Source of the DNA: Pseudomonadota bacterium
Lineage (GTDB): Bacteria > Pseudomonadota > Gammaproteobacteria > Steroidobacterales > Steroidobacteraceae
NCBI GenBank assembly: GCA_021815905.1
Contig: JAKAZP010000047.1
Coordinates: forward strand, 1-11,093
Length of the DNA stretch: 11,093 bases
Reading direction: 5' to 3'
A program made the position numbers and the translations under genes. This document shows, in pieces, positions 6,754 through 11,093 of this stretch. A model generated the notes under the pieces. It saw only the letters and a program-made list of their open reading frames with translations. It was not told the origin of the DNA and did no database searches. Each line of letters begins with the position of its first letter. Positions within the stretch are counted from its first letter, which is position 1.

Positions 6754-7801
6754 TTCAGCCGCCGCAAGCGTGGAGATTTCCGCGATCATTCCGGTCGGGG
6801 CGCGTCACGCCGCCGACATGGTCGCGCTCTACTGCGAATACAGGCAGGGACTCGAGACCCTCGGTGCCCCCTACGAGATCATCGTGGTGCTCGATGGCCC
6901 GCGTCCCGAGGTCGCCTCGGACATGCAGCGGCTGCTCGCCTCCGGCGAGCGGCTCTCGGTGATCAGCCTCACCCGCCGCTTCGGCGAGGCCACCGCGCTC
7001 GTCGCCGGCTTCCAGCGCGCCCGTGGACGCACCGTTCTCACGCTGCCGGCCTACCATCAGATCCGCGGCGCGGAGATCGGAAAGCTCGTGCGCGCGCTCG
7101 GGGTGGTCGACCTCGCCATCGGCTGGCGCTGGCCGCGCGCCGGCGGCCGGCTCGAGAAGCTCAGGCGCGATCTGTTCCACCGTCTCCTCGCCTGGATCAC
7201 CGGCCAGCGCTTCCATGACCTCGGCTGCGGCGCGCGGGCGTTGAAGCGCCGGGTGCTGGAAGAGATCAACCTCTACGGCGACCAGCACCGCTTCCTGCCG
7301 GTGCTCGCGAGCCGGGTCGGGTTCAAGGTGCTCGAGCTCGAGCTGCGGCAGTCGCCGCTCGATCGCTTCGAGGGCGCCTATCCGCCGCGGGAGTACGTGC
7401 GCCGGGCGCTCGATATCTGCACGGTGTTCTTCCTCTCCCGCTTCACCAAGAAGCCGCTGCGGTTCTTCGGCATGGTGGGAGTCACGACCTTCGTCGTCGG
7501 CGCCGCGCTGGTCGCCTGGCTCGCGATCGACCGCCTCGTGTTCCATCAGCCGCTCGCCGACCGGCCGGCGCTGCTGCTGTCCTCGCTCCTCGTGGTGCTC
7601 GGGATGCAATTGTTCGCGCTGGGGCTCCTCGGGGAGCTCATCATCTTCACCCACGCGCGCGACATCAAGGACTACCAGATCGAGGAGGTCGTGCGCTATC
7701 CCGAGCGCACGGTCAGCGCACCGGCGCAACCGTCCCTGCAACCGCCGCCGGCGGCGCCGCTCGAGGCGGCGGCGTTCGACTCGCGCCCGCACAGCGTCTG
7801 A
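6746..7801 (+). CDS. Divergent GT2-like paralogue of the preceding gene, lacking the DxD motif
   Basis: A 351-residue protein that aligns along its whole length with the preceding GT2. Shared landmarks are AIIPV (13-17), YEIIVVLDGP (43-52), RRFGEATALVAGF (77-89), IGWRW (125-129), CGARALKRR (161-169), DQHRFLPVLAS (179-189), KKPLRFFGM (235-243) and two C-terminal membrane segments (about 239-262 and 275-300). Catalytic signatures are altered. VDDGS has become VLDGP. The DGD of the partner is PAY (101-103), within TLPAYHQ. FGSSKYG has become FEGAYPP. The reading frame is intact and no stop interrupts it, so this is not an ordinary pseudogene. A Pro/Ala-rich tail (about 322-351) is absent from the partner. 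It overlaps the upstream gene by 8 bases; GAGG at 6731-6734 may serve as ribosome site. It may be a non-catalytic partner of the first GT2 or an enzyme with different metal use; which is unknown. Confidence 0.88.
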   Translation: MTDSAAASVEISAIIPVGARHAADMVALYCEYRQGLETLGAPYEIIVVLDGPRPEVASDMQRLLASGERLSVISLTRRFGEATALVAGFQRARGRTVLTLPAYHQIRGAEIGKLVRALGVVDLAIGWRWPRAGGRLEKLRRDLFHRLLAWITGQRFHDLGCGARALKRRVLEEINLYGDQHRFLPVLASRVGFKVLELELRQSPLDRFEGAYPPREYVRRALDICTVFFLSRFTKKPLRFFGMVGVTTFVVGAALVAWLAIDRLVFHQPLADRPALLLSSLLVVLGMQLFALGLLGELIIFTHARDIKDYQIEEVVRYPERTVSAPAQPSLQPPPAAPLEAAAFDSRPHSV

Positions 7802-7811
7802 AGGCCCCGCC

Positions 7812-8564
7812 ATGGACAGCGCTCAGCTCACCTTCGAGGCCATGAATTCGCTCCTGCGCTCGCGCCTCGAGGCGCTGCCGAAGCCGCTGCGGATCCTCGA
7901 GGCGGGGTGCGGCCGGCGCTGGCCGTTGAAGCTCTCGACACCGTTCACGCTGACCGGTCTCGACCTCGACCGGGACGCCCTCGCGGCGCGCACCGACCTC
8001 GACCGGGCGATCGTCGGGGACCTGCGCACGGCGGAGCTCGCGCCGCATTCCTTCGACGTCATCTACAGCGCCTTCGTGCTCGAGCACGTGAGCGGCGCGC
8101 AGCAGGTGCTCGATCGGTTCCTCGAGTGGCTCGCTCCCGGGGGCATGCTGGTGCTCAAGATCCCCGATCGGGATTCCGCCTACGGATTCCTGACGCGGCT
8201 CACGCCTTTTTGGATCCACGTCATGTTCCACCGCCGCCTGCTGCGCCAGCCGCTCGCGGGGACTCCCGGCCACGGGCCGTACCGGACGTATTACGACGAG
8301 ATCGTCTGCGAGCGCGGCCTGCGCGAGTTCTGCCGGCGCAAGGGTCTCACCTCACCGGAGGTGTACCGGCTCTGCAGCTACGCGAACGAGCCCGCGGTGC
8401 GCCTGTGCGCGCGGCTGGTCTCGGCGCTCTCGCTCGGCCGGCTCGCGTGGCGGCACAACAATCTGCTGCTCCTCGCGCGCACCGCGCGGCACGAGGCGTC
8501 GTGCGGCCGCGCCGCCCACCCGGTCGACTCCGATGCCGCCCCCGTGCTCCATCCCCTCAGCTGA
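7812..8564 (+). CDS. Class I SAM-dependent methyltransferase
   Basis: A 250-residue soluble methyltransferase. Motif I is LEAGCGRR (29-36), with the acidic ribose-binding position in GLDLD (49-53). A second SAM-pocket segment is FDVIYSAFVLEHV (81-93), and the post-core strand is APGGMLVLKIPD (108-119). This pattern is the methyltransferase 11/UbiE-like fold often found in polysaccharide loci, where such enzymes O-methylate sugars or cap chains; the acceptor here is not determinable. The gene starts 10 bases after the preceding stop, with AAGG at 7801-7804 as a modest ribosome site. It appears to be the last gene of the operon. Its final 8 bases overlap the end of the oppositely transcribed sulfotransferase gene. 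Confidence 0.9.
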   Translation: MDSAQLTFEAMNSLLRSRLEALPKPLRILEAGCGRRWPLKLSTPFTLTGLDLDRDALAARTDLDRAIVGDLRTAELAPHSFDVIYSAFVLEHVSGAQQVLDRFLEWLAPGGMLVLKIPDRDSAYGFLTRLTPFWIHVMFHRRLLRQPLAGTPGHGPYRTYYDEIVCERGLREFCRRKGLTSPEVYRLCSYANEPAVRLCARLVSALSLGRLAWRHNNLLLLARTARHEASCGRAAHPVDSDAAPVLHPLS

Positions 8565-9540
8565 CGAGCGCGCGGATGCGCCGGGCGAGATAGCGCACGG
8601 TGGAGCCGCGCTTCGCGCGGTTCGCCGACAGCGCCCGGATCGTGCGCGCGGGCAGCGCGAGCGCGAGGCGCGCCGCCTTGAGCCGCCCGGGCGAGAGCTC
8701 GGCCCGCGCGTACCCGAACTGCTCCATCACCGCGCCGCAGATCTTCTGGGCGAAATACGCATCCTCCACCGGGAGGTCCGCGCGCCAGCGCCCCGCGGAG
8801 CGGCTCGAGATGCCGGTGAGCTGCGCGCCGGTCGATGAGTTGCTGAAGCGGGTGTCGAGGAGCCGCGGGTGGAATTCCTCTCCGATGAACGCGCACAGCC
8901 GGCGCAAATGAGACTCGGGATCGCGGACCAGGTCCTCGTAGCGCGTCACGTGAACGGCGCCGTGGAAGCGGCGCTTGCCATCGAGAATGGCGCGCGCGCT
9001 CGCCTTCCAGAGAAACGAGGTGAGGATCGGATGATAGAGCCTTCGCAGCCGCTCGCCGTCGGCCGAGATCGTCCATTTGTCGCGATACGACACGAGGAAG
9101 TCGCGCGGGTCGCGGATGCACGCGACGATGCGCGCATCCGGAAACATCCCGAGCAGGGTGTCGAGCTCGAACACGTCGCGCGGCACCTGGTTGCCCCATC
9201 GCGGCTTGCCGACGCTCGCCGCCTGGAGCTTCATGAAGGCCTCGAACAGCTCGCGCGGGCCGGTGAGCCCGGACAGCTCGCGCTCGAAGGCCCCCGATGC
9301 GCGCAGCGCATCCACGCGCCGCTGGTCATCGGGCTCGTTGTAGCGGCCGTAGAGGGTTCGCAGCCGCGCGAGCATGTCGGGAAGCTGCGAACAGGCGGCG
9401 CCGGAGCGCTCGTGACGGCGGTAGACATCCTCGAGGAAATGCGTCTCGCCCGGCATGAACACCCGCGGCAGCTCACCCAACAGCCGCGCGGTGAGCGTGG
9501 TGCCTGAGCGCGGCGGACCGACGACGAACACGGGCGACAT
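8557..9540 (-). CDS. PAPS-dependent sulfotransferase family protein
   Basis: A 327-residue cytoplasmic sulfotransferase predicted to transfer sulfate from PAPS to a hydroxyl or amine, plausibly on an EPS sugar. The 5'-phosphosulfate-binding loop VGPPRSGTT (7-15) is at the very N-terminus. The 3'-phosphate-binding segment RDPRDFLVSYRDKW (143-156) supplies R143 and S151. VTRYEDLVRDP (198-208) and GRWRADL (250-256) are further family landmarks. The frame stays open far upstream, to about 10773, but the ATG at 9540 is clearly right: the family begins with this loop and a GGGAG site lies 8 bases upstream (9549-9553 on the plus strand). The upstream extension lies antisense to the adenylate-forming enzyme gene. 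It is divergent from that gene and convergent with the methyltransferase. Acceptor specificity is unknown. Confidence 0.92.
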   Translation of the reverse strand: MSPVFVVGPPRSGTTLTARLLGELPRVFMPGETHFLEDVYRRHERSGAACSQLPDMLARLRTLYGRYNEPDDQRRVDALRASGAFERELSGLTGPRELFEAFMKLQAASVGKPRWGNQVPRDVFELDTLLGMFPDARIVACIRDPRDFLVSYRDKWTISADGERLRRLYHPILTSFLWKASARAILDGKRRFHGAVHVTRYEDLVRDPESHLRRLCAFIGEEFHPRLLDTRFSNSSTGAQLTGISSRSAGRWRADLPVEDAYFAQKICGAVMEQFGYARAELSPGRLKAARLALALPARTIRALSANRAKRGSTVRYLARRIRALVS

Positions 9541-9548
9541 GCGGCACA

Positions 9549-9553
9549 CTCCC
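9549..9553 (-). promoter_or_regulatory. Ribosome binding site of the sulfotransferase gene
   Basis: GGGAG on the minus strand sits 8 bases before the ATG at 9540. It decides between this start and the much longer open frame upstream. Confidence 0.7.
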
Positions 9554-9582
9554 GGGGGCGGGCGCCCGGCGCAACGGTCATC

Positions 9583-9588
9583 ATTATA
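9583..9588 (-). promoter_or_regulatory. Candidate -10 element (TATAAT) for the sulfotransferase gene
   Basis: A perfect TATAAT on the minus strand lies in a short AT-rich island (9580-9590) of otherwise very GC-rich DNA, 42 bases upstream of the sulfotransferase start. That would give a leader of roughly 35 bases. No good -35 hexamer is present at 16-18 bases spacing, so an activator or a weak promoter would be implied. The plus strand of the same island reads TATAGT (9585-9590), which could serve the divergent gene. Confidence 0.35.
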
Positions 9589-9606
9589 GTGGCAACGGGA
9601 ACGGCA

Positions 9607-11034
9607 ATGTGGGATCGCGCGCGAACGGCTTTCATCCGCTCCCCGGCTTCGCTGCGGCGAGTCGCGGGACCGCTTCTTGCGATGGCTCCTCCGGAGCTCC
9701 TGTTTGGTTCCACCTACCGCGAGCAGCGCAAGCTCATCGCGCGCTCGCGCGTCGACCCCTCCTTCACCCGAGAGTGGCAAACCCGCCGTCTGCGCGAGCT
9801 GCTGACGCGCGCCGTCCGGCGCGCGCCCTACTACGCGCGCCTCGCGCGCGAGCTCGGTCTGTCGGAAGCGGATCTCGCATCGTTCGAGGTCGAGGACCTG
9901 GCGCGCTTCCCCGTCCTCACCAGGGCGCAGCTCGGCGCGCCGCCCGCGCAGTTCACGACCGAGCCGCTGTCGCGGCTCGACGTGGTGACCACCGGCGGCT
10001 CCTCCGGCGCGCCGCTCGTGTTCTATCTCGACAGGAGCCGCAGCCCGAAGGAGTGGGCCTTCGTGCTCGACGCCTGGTCGGGGATCGGATTCTCCGCGCG
10101 CGAGGTGCGCGCCGTGTTTCGCGGCGTGCATCTGCGCAACGTCGACAGGAGCCCCTGGGAATACAACAGCGCGCTGCGCGAGCTGCGCCTGTCTCCCTTC
10201 CATCTCACCGACGAATGGATGGCGAGGTACTGCGGCCTCATGCTGCGCTACGGGGTCACCTTCCTGCACGGCTATCCGTCGGCGCTCGCCATGTTCGCCG
10301 CCTACGTCCTGCGCTCGGGACGCGCGGACGTCGCCGGGCGGATCCGCGGCGTGATCGCGATCTCCGAGCGGCTGTTCGCGCATCAGCGCGAGCTCATCGG
10401 GCACGCGTTCGGCGGCGCGGCCATCACTTCGACCTATGCGCTCGGGGAGCGGGTCGCGTTCGGGTCCGGGGTCGCGGGCTCGGCGGAGGTCCATCGGATG
10501 GAGCCGCTGCACGGGATCACGGAGCTCGTGGACGAGCGGGGCAGGCCCATCGAGAGGCCCGGCGAGGAGGGGCGCATCGTGAGCACCGGGATCCTGATCG
10601 GAGGGACGGCCTTCGTGCGCTATGACACCGGCGATCTCGCCTGCCTGGTCGAGGCCCCCTCGGCGGGGAACGGCTACCGGCTGAGCGTCTCCGGGATCCG
10701 CGGCCGCCGCGCCCAGGAGTTCCTGGTCGGCTCGGATGGTCAGTTGATCTCCATGACGGCCATCAACATCCACTCCCCGGCCTACGCGAAGATGCGGGCG
10801 TTCCAGTTCCTGCAGACGGTGCCGGGGCGCGCCGTGCTCAAGGTGATTCCCGCCGCGGGCTGCACGCTCGAGGATATCCGGCCGTTCGTGCGGGAGATCT
10901 CGCGCAAGATCGGCCGGTCGATGAGTTTCGAGATCGAGTTCGTCGATGCCATCGAGAGCTCGATCCGCGGGAAGCGCAACTTCATCGACCAGAGGCTGGA
11001 TCTCGGCGCTGCAGGCCGCTCCGCGCCCTTCTGA
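9607..11034 (+). CDS. PaaK/CapK-like adenylate-forming enzyme
   Basis: A 475-residue member of the phenylacetate-CoA ligase (PaaK)/CapK branch of the ANL superfamily, enzymes that activate a carboxylate with ATP. CapK-like members are frequent in capsule and EPS loci but their substrates are mostly unknown. Numbered from this start, TTGGSSG (128-134) is the phosphate-binding loop. YALGE (277-281) is the adenine/substrate motif. YDTGD (339-343) carries the ribose-binding Asp. SGIRGRR (362-368) is the hinge. GKRNFI (455-460) near the C-terminus holds the likely catalytic Lys. ATG at 9607 is chosen because GGGAA (9597-9601) lies 5 bases upstream; a GTG at 9589 in frame lacks a ribosome site and would overlap the AT-rich promoter island. 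It is divergent from the sulfotransferase. It could activate an acyl group for EPS decoration, which is an inference. Confidence 0.88.
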   Translation: MWDRARTAFIRSPASLRRVAGPLLAMAPPELLFGSTYREQRKLIARSRVDPSFTREWQTRRLRELLTRAVRRAPYYARLARELGLSEADLASFEVEDLARFPVLTRAQLGAPPAQFTTEPLSRLDVVTTGGSSGAPLVFYLDRSRSPKEWAFVLDAWSGIGFSAREVRAVFRGVHLRNVDRSPWEYNSALRELRLSPFHLTDEWMARYCGLMLRYGVTFLHGYPSALAMFAAYVLRSGRADVAGRIRGVIAISERLFAHQRELIGHAFGGAAITSTYALGERVAFGSGVAGSAEVHRMEPLHGITELVDERGRPIERPGEEGRIVSTGILIGGTAFVRYDTGDLACLVEAPSAGNGYRLSVSGIRGRRAQEFLVGSDGQLISMTAINIHSPAYAKMRAFQFLQTVPGRAVLKVIPAAGCTLEDIRPFVREISRKIGRSMSFEIEFVDAIESSIRGKRNFIDQRLDLGAAGRSAPF

Positions 11035-11093
11035 GGCCGTCCCCTGCCGCCGAGCGGGTCCGCGGGCTGCTACGGGACTCGTCGGTCTTGGCG
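11035..11093. other. Gene-free right edge
   Basis: The last 59 bases after the adenylate-forming enzyme show no start codon with a ribosome site and no terminator with a T tract. The next gene is outside the window. Confidence 0.5.

Noticed and set aside
9541..10773. In-frame 411-codon extension upstream of the sulfotransferase, suggesting a fusion protein
   Set aside because: It is antisense to the adenylate-forming enzyme, has low-complexity composition, and the sulfotransferase fold starts exactly at the ATG at 9540, which has its own ribosome site.
1..11093. CRISPR arrays, tRNA or rRNA genes, insertion sequences, attachment sites
   Set aside because: No regularly spaced repeats, RNA-gene signatures, transposase-like proteins or terminal inverted repeats were seen on either strand.

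Overview
The window is a high-GC (estimated by eye, not counted), gene-dense piece of a Gram-negative chromosome. A secreted periplasmic export protein, an outer-membrane beta-barrel and GC-rich codon use suggest a beta- or gammaproteobacterium; the lineage is an inference. It is an exopolysaccharide (EPS) or capsule locus. Almost every base is coding, and no gene-free stretch exceeds 300 bases.

Layout. A GT4 glycosyltransferase is on the minus strand (50-1258). A 168-base divergent intergenic region follows and holds a good sigma-54-type -24/-12 element at 1335-1350. From 1427 to 8564 runs one tight plus-strand operon: a short periplasmic polysaccharide export (OPX) protein, an outer-membrane beta-barrel (start revised to 1986, overlapping the OPX gene), a Wzz/GNVR chain-length determinant, a separate CpsD/EpsG-type tyrosine autokinase, two tandem membrane-anchored GT2 glycosyltransferases, and a class I SAM methyltransferase. 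A minus-strand sulfotransferase (8557-9540) converges on the methyltransferase with an 8-base overlap. It is divergent from a plus-strand PaaK/CapK-like adenylate-forming enzyme (9607-11034).

How the genes may work together. The export protein, beta-barrel, chain-length determinant and kinase make up the export and length-control half of a Wzx/Wzy-type pathway. The glycosyltransferases would build or modify the lipid-linked repeat unit. The methyltransferase, sulfotransferase and CapK-like enzyme look like decorating enzymes. The initiating phosphoglycosyltransferase, flippase (Wzx) and polymerase (Wzy) are not in the window and are expected nearby. Gene content and a possible sigma-54 promoter recall EPS loci associated with the XrtA exosortase/PEP-CTERM system, but no exosortase or PEP-CTERM protein is visible.

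Most notable points: the second GT2 is clearly related to the first but has lost its DxD motif and other catalytic signatures (a likely pseudo-glycosyltransferase partner or an enzyme with altered chemistry); the short OPX and beta-barrel genes overlap, as expected for a two-part export channel; and the sigma-54 element sits upstream of the operon.
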